Below are positions 43,684 to 54,159 of a DNA stretch of 64,000 nt, piece by piece. Under the pieces are notes generated by a model. The model worked only from the letters and a program-made list of their open reading frames with translations, was not told the DNA's origin and did no database searches. The translations under genes were made by a program, and so were the position numbers. Source of the DNA: Cercospora beticola (Eukaryota > Ascomycota > Dothideomycetes > Mycosphaerellales > Mycosphaerellaceae). The stretch is from assembly GCF_033473495.1 (NCBI RefSeq), contig NC_088935.1, positions 3,968,001 to 4,032,000 on the forward strand, read 5' to 3'. The stretch's first letter is position 1; the number at the start of each line of letters is the position of its first letter.

Positions 43684-46022
43684 ATGCCTCCCTCCAACAC
43701 GCCGAACGGCTCGAATCCGGTAAGAGCTGCCAGCACAGTGCCTCCTGCATGATCCCATCCGATGCCAGCTGTTACAAAGCCGTCGCTGACCATCGGCGCT
43801 TGTAGCGGAGTCCAGTCAGTGGGGACAGCGCTGGATCAACACCGCCTCCACCACTCGAGCCCGCCCACCGTCCGCTCACCCCGCTCTCGTACTTTTCGTC
43901 GCCTGTCCCAGATCTGGCATCGACCTTGCATACATCGGCAGCCGAGGACGCCGACGAGGCAAATGTGAGCTTCTTACGAGACTCGCTGGAGTCGCTGGAC
44001 CGCGCAGAGGAGACCACAGCCAACAGAGGGCCTACACATCGACGGGGCCAGTCGCATAATGATCTGAGTCGGGATCCACGGATAGCAAATAGGTTGGCAC
44101 AGGCACGGCACTTGGAGGCGCAAAACAGAAGTGATAGTGAGGACTTGTCGCGCCGGTTGAGGCTGCAGAGAGTGCTGGCTCGACTGAATCAAATCCACGA
44201 CCCGACCACGAACAGCACATCTTCTGCCGCAGCATACAGTAATCGCACGCCTTCTCCGGGCAGAAACGATCAGTACGACTGGGCACCGTCTCACGAGGCT
44301 ACAACGAATGCTGCCAGCCAGGACGAGAACGAGCTGGACCAGATCCTAGCGGAATTACGACGGCAGCCGTCAAGCGCAAACTCGTCTTCAGACGCTGCGC
44401 GCCTGATCAGCCAGAGCGAGAGTCGCACGAGGGAGCGCAATCGTGACTCTCATGCGCCGTCGAGCACGGATCTACTCGATGCGGCTGCAGGAGGAGATCG
44501 TCAACGGAGGAGTCTTAGAAGTAGGGCAGTTCTGCAACGTGCGAGACAGGAGAGCTCTCCGAGCGCGACGGAAAGGATCTTAAGATATGCTATGGAACGA
44601 CGAGGGACTGAAATGAGTGAAGAAGAGGAGAGGGCACGAGCTGCTGGGTGGTTCAATCCTGCTCCTGCCGCGGGCAGTAATCGCACATCTGGCGATCAAC
44701 ATCGCAGTGGAACGTCTGATCGAGATTCTTGGCCGCTACCTCCTTCAGCTAACGAGCTTCGCTCACGAACAATGCAAGAACGGGCAGAAGCCATGCAACG
44801 CAGATATGGTGAGAATGCGCCACCACGACTGCCTCGGATATCGACGCCTCCTGTGCCTGCGAGCGCGACATCTTCGAGCAATGCGCAATTTCTGGAGAAT
44901 GCGCTACGATATTTGGACCAGCTGCGGTTCTGTTATAGCTACGAACAAGCTCTCTCAGCAGCGATCGATCATGGCTTGGCAACCAAGGAGTTCTTTGCAG
45001 ATAAGCATGACGACTTTGTGATGGACCTGTCAGAAATCGAACCTGTTGCTGGGTCTTCATGGCTGCAACCTGGCACAATATTCGAAGGACATCAGCATGC
45101 GACTAACGGAAATGCTGCTCTCCTCGCTACCCGAGCAGGTGCTTCGTCCAGAGCTGTTGAGCAGATCAACCCCAACTTCCGGACTCAAGGTACGGCGACC
45201 GGCTTCGATCATCCTCCAGGTTCCACACGTTGGGTTGAACATCCCATTGCGCCATTTCAAAGCCTCGCTGGTTTAAGTGGTTCGAGCCAACCATCGGCCA
45301 TGCTATTGAGCAGCAGCAAAATCGCTGACGCTGCTCACGACCACTGGCCTGTTCGTGTCATCATCCACTCCATAGATACCGATCGCATGACACTCCAAGG
45401 CACCATGGAAGCCTATGATGTGCCGCAACATCCCCACAGCCTCAGTATCACGAATTCAGCCGACCGTCCCAAAGCGGGCAAGAAGAACGCACCCATCACG
45501 ACATATCTCGAAGGACACATCATCGATCTCGACACACACAGCTTTCTGACGCCAAATACCACCAAAGACCCTCATCGACGAAACTCACCACTTACAGACC
45601 CGAACAACTCAACTCACTACACACACCTTTCCGACTCTATTGCCTTCCCTAGCGCGAATGAAAAGACCGACGCCAGCAACTGGCGTAAGCTGCCGCCTTT
45701 CAACGAATATCCCAGCGACGAAGAAACTGCTCGGGTGTTACTGAGTAAAGACCGCATGTCAGATGTTGGCAGAGATTACATTTTCATGCGATGGAAGGAA
45801 CGTTGCTTCGTGCACGGCAAAGGGGACACTTGTTCGGAAAGTGAACGGCAGGGAGATCAGGATCGGGGTCATGGGTTGACGATTAGTGGGTTCTATTATG
45901 TCAGTTTGAGACGAGCTGATGGAGTCGTGGAAGGGTTGTACTTCGATCCCACGAGTACGCCGTACCAGTGCTTGAGGTTGAAGGGGAGAGGGACTGGATG
46001 GGGCGCTGTGGAGTTGAGGTGA
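43684..46022 (+). CDS. GID4: GID4/Vid24-type substrate receptor of the GID/CTLH ubiquitin ligase
   Basis: Substrate-recognition subunit family of the GID E3 ligase, which in yeast targets gluconeogenic enzymes with N-terminal proline. Exons 43684-43719 and 43806-46022 give 750 aa. The long frame has no ATG of its own. A 12-codon first exon (MPPSNTPNGSNP), an 86-bp intron with a CGCTGAC branch and a TTGTAG acceptor join it in phase 0. The first about 460 residues are polar, Arg/Ser/Asn-rich and probably disordered. The Vid24 domain covers about 540-750: DHWPVRVIIHSID, LQGTMEAYDVP, TYLEGHIIDLDTHSF, WRKLPPF, YIFMRWKERCFV, LTISGFYYVSL and GLYFDPTSTPYQCLRL. The extension is much longer than in yeast but common in filamentous fungi. 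Confidence 0.92.
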
Positions 46023-48996
46023 TTTTGACATGTCGAATGATTGGGGATTAGGATATGAGGGATGGCATGGAACCTTGAGTCGCTCGGTGTTGGTTGCATT
46101 TGCATTTTGCATTGTTACTGTCTGGATATGTGATGTGATAACTAGTGAGGTATTGGTAAACTCCGATCCCAAGGATGAGTTTCCACTTCGTCGACAGGCC
46201 CAATCTCTTTTTCGATATCATCTCTGGTGTCGGGCAGAGAGGCTGCAGTCTCTGCTGAACACTAACTACATGAGCTCTACAATGACTTCTCTCGTCCGAT
46301 AGCATTCGCTCCGAGCATCTTTCTCTTTGCTTCAACTGCCATCCAGAAAGATTGCTCCATGCAATTCGGACTCTCGGTGCCTACGAACATGCTTCCCAGT
46401 CCTTACCTCCGTTACCGGACGCAAAGGAAGAATCGGCTTCTTCACAATACCACACCCTCTGCCATCTCTGCAAACTCATTCGGGGATATCTCCAAAACCA
46501 GATCTGACAACATGTCTTCTAATCAAGGAATCCTCGACTCGTATACAGAAGTCATTCTGGGATTCCTGATATCAGGCATATCCTTGTCCAGCCCAGGGGT
46601 CTAAGCTTAGGAGGACCTCCGCGCCCCCACGCTTGTGGCTGGTGACGAAGATGTTCTCCGCTGGGATTCTGTCGAACGTGTTTGGGGAAGATGTGATACA
46701 GGTACGCGATAAGCGGCTTACGGGACAGGTACGTGACTCGCTTACCGGAATACCGGCAACAGCAGTAGAGCAGAGGATCTCCGAAGGATGTGATCGTGGA
46801 GTTTGTATCTCGCCTTGTCATATTTTGATGGCTTTTTGGGTTCTTGGCGCTTTTGGATGTTGGTTCTGGATCGTTCATGCAAGATCTGGATCGGTTGTTC
46901 TTCATCATCATAGGTTTCGTTTCGAGATCGTAACTTTTGGCAAGGTCCCTATCTCGTTCCCTGTGGTCTAGAACTTGGACGGTCTTTTTTTTCGTGTTCA
47001 TTCCTTGTCGCGATCCAGTTCGCAGGATGTCGTTCTTCGCCGTAGGTTTCGGGGAATGGAGATCGTCTGCGTCGCGGGTCGCAACATTTGGTCCAGACTT
47101 TTGTTTGAATTGATGCTTGCCTGCGTAGTTGCTTTGCAGATTGCCGAACATGTCCTGATCGCAGGCTATCTCGAGAGCCTGAGCGTGAATACGATGAATA
47201 CGAGGTGCGGCAAAGGGAAGGTGGACTTCCAAATGAGATGATAATTGATTTAGTTCAGTAGCCAGATGTGCAGAATAGTGTCACCTGTGCCCTGGCGTGA
47301 TCTTTGGGGTTTTGAAAACAGACTGTTGCAGAGTAGAGACAGGACACCCGTAAGTCGATCGAATGTCCATGGAAATTCCGCGCGGTTCGGCATTTGACAA
47401 TGATTGATTCCAACGACGTTTGACGCCGAAGCTGGAGCGTAGCAGGAAACGCGTTAATGGTGTTCGTGAGAGATGTCATCGAGTCGAATCTTTCCGGGTC
47501 GTCCAGCATGGCTTTGGAGCTTGCTCCGCCAGGAAACAAGAACCGGCGTTCATCATCTGTCCCTGCAGCAATGCAGCTCTCATTATGATTGTATCGAATA
47601 TAGTAGTTTCTCCAGTGTCAATCAACAGTCCTACGAAGAAGTCGCGTCTATTGCACAGCGCGAAGAGAGGACTCGGGGAGAGAGCACTTCAGGGTGAAGT
47701 CCGATCCCTTCCGCTTACTAAGCGACCCGCCAGCACTGCCCAGGTGGACGCTTCCACTTTGCAAATCACATCCTTCACGGACATCATCGCAACTGGAACC
47801 TCATCATGACTCTTCTCTCATCTTCGCATACGGGCACAGCTACTAAGATCACACTTTCCTATTGCGCAGTATCGTATTGTACAAGAGTACAGTGTAGCCG
47901 ACCAGACTGGGCGCGGAGTCTAGATCTGTGCCATCGTCTGCCACGTGGACGCCTCATCTCTTGCACATCACGCCATCAACACGAAGTCGTTGAGCGAGCA
48001 ATTCTTGCCGATGGCGCAGATAGTCAGCTGCTCCGAAGAAGCACCTGCAAATGTCGACGAGACAAACTTGAGGAAGGCCTGACACTGCGTGCCAACTTCA
48101 CTAGAGGCTGCCATGTATCGCGGCATTCTTGGACAACGAAGGCGCCCTGACAACGTGCTGCGATACTCTACGACCCTCTCCCCAACCCGGTTGGTTCTCA
48201 GATGTAGCTCAGAGCGCCAAAGTGCGCCCAAAGTTCGCGTAAAGTGCACGACTGCGCCCACTGGAGCTAAAGTTGCGTATCAGACATTGTATAAGCGCGA
48301 CTAAGACATTCGCAGTATGGTTCTCGCAGCCTCACAGTACTCCCGCGCCACGTGGCTCACGCGAGAGAATACGCCCGAGCTGCTTCCCTGCATAGTCAAG
48401 CGATCAGAAGCGTGCAAGCCTACCGGCTCTGGCGTTCGGACTGCGCGATGAGCCAACGAGATGGAAGTCAGTCGCTTGTGGACACTTCTTGCCAAGGTCT
48501 TACACATACCATTCCCACATCAGGACTATGCCTGTGGAGAATCCGAAAGCTCCAATTGCCTTTTCTAGAAACTGGACGATTGCTTGCCAAGCGTGGTGGT
48601 TCACACCATTTACCGACATGCTAACGCCAAATTTTGACTGGCGAAGACACCGCTACTAACGACGGAAAACAGGACCACACAGCTGACGCATCTCCCAGAG
48701 ACGGCGGCGCCTGTAGCTTTACATCCGTCAACACCTGGCACAGGATCGAGCGATGCGGCCCTAGGCTTCATGCCTGTGAGTGACATGCACACCAACACTG
48801 CCTCCGCACCCAAAGCTGCACGCTTCGATCTAGTACAGCCATAGTCTATCAGGAGATATTGTGCACTACAGGGCTGACCAGATCCTCTGGGCTTGCTTGC
48901 CCGGAGGCGCTCTGTCTGTCCCCCATGCTACTCGGTTGATAATGCCACGGTCCCTGCTGAATGTGCAGTTTGCACTTCTTTCCTTACCCATTCAAG
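46023..48996. other. Gene-poor 3-kb region
   Basis: No supportable gene. The longest frame (46552-47232 minus, 226 codons) has no ATG start and an amino-acid make-up typical of non-coding sequence. A short imperfect tandem pair occurs at about 46700-46755 (GATAAGCGGCTTACGGGACAG / GTGACTCGCTTACCGGAATAC). The right end must carry the promoter of the secreted repeat protein. Confidence 0.4.
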
Positions 48997-51915
48997 ATGC
49001 GTCTCTTCGGGGGTCTCGCGCCTCTCGTAGGACTGGCAGTTGCCAATCCTCTTGCGGAGCTTCAAGCACGTCAGCTCAATCCCTCGCAGTCAACATCATG
49101 TTCGATTCCGCACACTAGAAGCTGCAGCAACACTGCCTTGCAATCATCCGCACGTGCTTTCTGCGGCTCCCTTGGATATGGTACCACGATCAGTACAATT
49201 CGAACGACTGCTACTGTCAGACAGTATGGATTTCTATCAGTGAATTCGAATCAAGTGTTTATATGTTGACACGTTTGACAGGACTACTGTGTATACAGTG
49301 ACCTCAACAACCAGGATTGCTACAGTAACAGCCCCAGTACTGAACAACACGGCAACTTCGTGAGTCAAGATATCAGCCTCAGGAGCGATCGTATCCTGAC
49401 AGATTGAAGCGTTCGAACGTCTATGACGACCTTGACTTCCACCACGACCGATACAAGAATCGCTACTGAGGTTCTCACCGTCAATACGTTTGGCTTGATT
49501 TCGGCATGTTCTGGCTACACTCCCGAGATCACGGCCCAGAATCCAGAGATTCCAGGCGCCAACGATGTACCGACGGACACTTCATCGACTACGACTACGA
49601 CGACGACCAGGACAACCACACAACATTAAGCTCAATCTCCACTACCACCTCTACTAGGACTGCCACATCTACGACTGTTTCGGCACCCACTGTTGCTTGT
49701 ACGCTCGCAACCGCACAGGCGCCGCAACCCAGCCTCTGTGCTCAAAAAGGCTACCTACGGACCACGACGGATCCCCAAGGGGGAGACTATTTTCAACAAT
49801 ATTTCGATGACCCGGCATCGCAGTCTAGTGTTGAAGGATGCGCTGCCGCATGTCATGCCTTTGACTCTTCCGGCGCCATAGGCAGCAGCGGACTTCCTGG
49901 CTGTAAATCGATAAGCCTCTACATAGGTTCGGTTTGTTTCCTATGGCGAGGCACTCAGGCTGAGATGGGCTTCCACCTAAATGACGGGGGTTCCTTTGGT
50001 GCGGATGCGGCCTGCTACCGGTGCTCGAATGCCTTGGCGAGCAATACAACGTCGTCAACCTCGACTACAACCTCTACTAGGATTACGACCACTTCCAGGG
50101 TCACTACAACAACCACGACGACTACAAGGACTACAACTGCCACGAACACTTACACTGGAAGCGATTGTGCACTCGCGACCGCCCAGGCGCCACAAGCCGG
50201 CTTCTGTGCCCAGAGAGGCTACAATACCATCTCCAGAGATCCCCAGGGGATCGAATATCTTCAATTTAGTACCTCCGACTCAGAATCGCGGTCCAGCCTT
50301 GAAGGATGCGTTGCCGCATGCCGCAGACTTGACGCATCCGGACTCTCAGGCTTCAGTGGACTTCCTGGTTGTAAATCTGTAACGCTGTCCTTGGGTTCAG
50401 TTTGTTACCTATGGCGAGGCACTCAGCAAGAGATGGGCTTCGAACTAATAGCCGCCGCAGATCGACTTGCTGCCGACTCGGCTTGCTATCAATGCTCAGA
50501 TTCTGTAACGAGCAATAACACGCAGTTCCCGACGGGCGCAGCGATAATCAAGAGGCAAGCAACTGCATCGCAACCGGCATGCCTGAAAGCTACAAATTCA
50601 GTGCAGATCACCTCAGCTTGCAATTGCATGATACCTAGCTCGACAATCACGATACGTCAGACGATATCGTCCGTCATTACGAGTGTGAGGTCAATCACAA
50701 ACACGCAGAACGTAAGTGCCCTCACTTCGGGGTTTCCCTGCATTTTCGCTGACGTGTGATAGATTGTGGCAACTACTACGACAACGCCTACCAAGGTCAT
50801 CACCACCACACGACTCACAGTACTCTCACGAACGAGATGGAACACTGTGCTCACGACTCAGACGACCACCGAGACCAAAGTATCAGTCACGAGCTGGCAG
50901 CTGCAGGCCACTCCCTCAGCGTTCTACATCGTTGATCAAGACATGGTAAGTTCCACGCATGCGATATGACAATGTACCATTTTGCTGACTGCGACCTTCC
51001 ACAGGCCTTCGCGGAATGTAAGTGGAGCAGATCGCTCCGCTAACACGCATGCATCCAAGCAAGTGACTGACGCTGACCTCCAACCAGGGCCCGCCGATGC
51101 GGATGAGATTCACTACCACGTTCAGTACGACTGGGATCAATCAGACGACGAATACGCCCCTACCATTTTTTCCTTGGATGGCACGCAACTTCAAGTCGCC
51201 GATCTTTCCAATGTCGAGGGTGCAGCAGAAGGCTACCCCGTTGTCGGCCAATCATACGATGGACCTGGAATGCAGATGATGGCTTTGTCTAACGCAAATG
51301 GCTACGCTGTGCCTAGATGTCGCATCGAGGCTACGCAAGATGGAAGGTGTCCACTTCGCTGCTCGGTGGACGGCAATGAGGTCAACTCCAGAAATGAAGA
51401 TGGATTATGGTCTCTGCTGCCTGCTGGCAGTGTCGCAGAGTTTACGAACTATGTCCTGGCTGCTGATGTGGCAGTCGATGAAGGTTCGTCTCAGCTCCAC
51501 CGCAACCAATTGTTAGCGAGGTCATCACTAACCACGCTTATATCATACAGACGGCGACGATGAGACTCCAGTCGACCCTCCAACGCCAGTCGACCCAGGA
51601 ACTCCAAGCACCGAGACCAATTGTGCTTCACCAACCGAAAATGGCAGCCCCTCACTCAATTGCCCTAGATGGATTTATACGGATGCATATCTGGTGAACG
51701 GCAGCCAACCTCTCTGGCAGGGCACCGCAGCGAATTTTACAGACTGTCGTAATAAGTGCGACCGCAATGGCTATTGTAGGATTGGAGACTACGAATGTGC
51801 AAGAGGCATTTGTAGGCTGTTTGATATGATGACGGATCACGGCGTTATAAATGTCGAGGGTGGACATAAGCTTATGAGAGCGTCAGGTTGCTCAGCTGTC
51901 GCATTACCGATCTAG
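48997..51915 (+). CDS. Secreted Cys-rich repeat protein (PAN/apple-like), Thr-rich
   Basis: Signal peptide MRLFGGLAPLVGLAVANP, then a mosaic of Cys-containing and Thr/Ser-rich segments; 839 aa. Exons: 48997-49223, 49282-49359, 49410-49566, 49611-50711, 50763-50945, 51005-51017 (13 nt), 51088-51483, 51551-51915. Two homologous domains of about 115 aa (C(A/T)LATAQAPQ ... GCKS(I/V)(S/T)L ... SVC(F/Y)LWRGTQ.EMGF ... CY(R/Q)CS) lie at 49692-50037 and 50161-50496, separated by a Thr-rich linker (TTTTTTTRTTT). Cys spacing is PAN/apple-like, which suggests carbohydrate or protein binding at the cell surface. The C-terminal exon has a third small Cys-rich unit (DCRNKCDRNGYC). The join of exons 3 and 4 needs an unusually short 44-bp intron (49567-49610). 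If that is not real, the gene carries a frameshift there. Confidence 0.75.
49692..50496 (+). repeat. Internal tandem duplication encoding two Cys-rich domains
   Basis: Two copies of about 340 bp, at 49692-50037 and 50161-50496, about 470 bp apart in register and separated by a Thr-rich spacer. DNA identity is still visible: ATGGCGAGGCACTCAG....GAGATGGGCTTC and GAAGGATGCG.TGCCGCATG. This shows a within-gene duplication, since diverged. Confidence 0.85.
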
Positions 51916-52039
51916 ATGTTGGAGGGCACTGACGGGTGATGATAAGACGAGAAATTATGCGTGTACGTGTCTCATGATAATTTACGAATCTTTTAGTTTT
52001 CAACTATAATCTCATTTCATACAACATCTGTCAGAGACT

Positions 52040-52600
52040 TCAGACATGTGCTTCGGCTTGCGATGTCGAGCTGTGAGTTGTGTCCGTGTTTCCAGGCACA
52101 GCATATTTCCTGGTCCATTCTCTTGCCTTCTCCCAGAAAACGTCTGGATCCGAGATGTATTCCAACATCAACACACCGTCAACCTCATATCCAGGCTCCG
52201 GCTCGCCGAGTGCGACGAGCAAAGATAACATCGTCGTGAACAGAGTCAGGATCGGACTCCACTGGTCTTCCGACAGCATGGAAAAGCCAACCTCCCCAGT
52301 CTTCTGGTCCACATGCGGGTTGTATATTTTGGTATTACAAAATATTTCAGGGCCTCGTAATGGATATGGTTTCTCCGTGCCGGACATGTTCAACGTGAAT
52401 TCGAAAACGCCTCCTTCGTAAGGTGAGCCTGCGAATTCTGGGCCTCTGAAGTCAATTGTTGCAGTCCATTTCTGGAGATCGGTGTCGGGGATTGGCTCGA
52501 GAGTAATGCCTTGTGTTTTGCCTTGGCTCTGCACGAGCGCGAGGTCCTGTTGAAGTCTTCGGCGGTTGCTTCGAAGCTGTGAGGGGATTAAGGAAGACAT
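52040..52600 (-). CDS. E2 ubiquitin-conjugating-like protein lacking the catalytic cysteine
   Basis: A 186-aa single-exon UBC-fold protein. Family matches: RSNRRRLQQDLALV (helix 1), FRGPEFAGSPYEGGVFEF (the GP..SPYEGG loop), YPLRGPEIFCNTKIYNP, the segment DQWSPILTLFTTMLSLL and the C-terminal REWTRKYA. At the active site the usual G-x-(I/V)-C-L-D-I-L reads GEVGFSML, so Gly105 stands where the catalytic Cys would be. The HPN motif is also altered (YNPHVD). It is therefore a UEV-like, probably inactive, E2 variant, perhaps a cofactor or scaffold. Length and start are normal. ATG 52600 (MSSLIPSQ) gives a typical E2 N-terminus; an upstream in-frame ATG at 52708 would add 36 residues. A pseudogene is unlikely because the frame is intact. 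Confidence 0.82.
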   Translation of the reverse strand: MSSLIPSQLRSNRRRLQQDLALVQSQGKTQGITLEPIPDTDLQKWTATIDFRGPEFAGSPYEGGVFEFTLNMSGTEKPYPLRGPEIFCNTKIYNPHVDQKTGEVGFSMLSEDQWSPILTLFTTMLSLLVALGEPEPGYEVDGVLMLEYISDPDVFWEKAREWTRKYAVPGNTDTTHSSTSQAEAHV

Positions 52601-54159
52601 TCTTATTGAGATGTCAGTCTTCGCCTGCGTCAGCGATGTTGTTGTCTCGCAAAGCAAGATGGCCAGTCTTCTAGGCTGCCACTGTTGATCAGGAAGGCCA
52701 TATCCCATGATGACTCAGGAGAGTGTTTCTTGGCAAAGGATCATGCTCGCCAACTACCATCGAGACTGAAAACCTGCTCGGACACAGTCTGGGAGACCTC
52801 AGTGTCGCTCATCTCAGTCGGTGACTGGCAGTTCTAGGCCGGAGAATTTGCTAGTCTCAACGACCGGCGAAGCACGAGCTCAGTCGCCACTTCTCATATC
52901 GCCGCAGAAACCATTGAACAGACTGCTGACGGCCAAGGGTCCGCACGAAGGAACGTATGCAACCGCGCTGAATTCCCCTAGACCGGAGTTACTGCCATCG
53001 TCAGCGGGAATCCGAGTGTGAAAGTGCTGCTGTCAGTGAACTTTGACTTGCTAAGGGGATTCTGGAACGTGAGTATTGACAAGCGCATGCTTCTGGCTGT
53101 CATGCAAAGTACCGGATCCAATAGGGTGGCATCACCAAGCATATAGCACGACAATGCTGGCTAGAAGGAAGTGAATGCGTTGTTGGTACGTTAGAAGACT
53201 GGACTGGGAAGAGCTGCGACAGACATGTGCCAAGCGAAGCCGAAGATGAGCCGACCCAACTTGCCAACTTCGCGTCAAGCGATGTGCTCCACCACATCCT
53301 CCATCACCATCGCACGAGCGCTCGCGACGCGAGAAATGCCTCCGACACTCGGTGAAAACCACCGCAACACTGACATGTCGGCTCTGCAGCAGCGCCATGC
53401 GGCAGAAACATCGCCCATTTGCAGGAGCGCCAAATCCAGTCACTCGGACGCGTCAAAGGCATGCTGTGTCCTGCCGTGGTGTCGGTCAGCAGCAGCAACA
53501 CCCAGTCGGCTGCATAGAGGCCAAAGCCCGAGTTCCGTGTGCAACTGCGAGCACTAAGAATGGCAAGACTCAATACTTGGCATGCACTGGACCAGGGTAA
53601 GGGCGCTTGGCTTATATATATCTTCCTTCTTGCGCTGCACAGACGGAGCTGAAAACCCCCCAATATCAAGGATAACGATCCTCTGAAGCCCTACCTCCAA
53701 GTAGAGCCGGCTCTATGGCTCTTGAAAGAAGCCATCGCGAAGCGTGTCGCGCCTCGAACAGGACGCAGAATTTGGAGCATGAGCATCAAGTCGACAGACA
53801 CAAGGTGCATGGCTCCGAATTGAAGTCGCACCGCCTTCAGCCGCAGACGGAGGCATATGCATTCCTTTCGCTTGAGTCCGCACAGCACTCATGTCCCCAT
53901 CAAGCCTGACCTGGGCTAGATCTCACGCTGTTGACATCGCCTGGTCCGATGCATCTTGCCGGGTCAGCAGGAGTATCGCTAAAGACGAAGTGGGCCTTGC
54001 GCCAGTCGCATCTGTCTTGAGCAACCCGCCACCCGTTTGGGCTTCTTTATTGTTCTCTACATCTGTACTCTCCTACTAATCCGTGCGATGACAATAGTAC
54101 ACTGATAGACTAGGTACGACATCGTGGGTGCGACAACACGGCCTCTTCTCACGCCCAAC
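52601..54159. other. Divergent intergenic region
   Basis: About 1.56 kb between two divergent start codons. It contains a TATATATAT box at about 53611-53619, too far upstream (about 545 bp) to be assigned. Several frames overlap on both strands without homology. Confidence 0.4.

Noticed and set aside
46552..47232. 226-codon minus frame
   Set aside because: No ATG start, composition like non-coding DNA, no recognisable domain.
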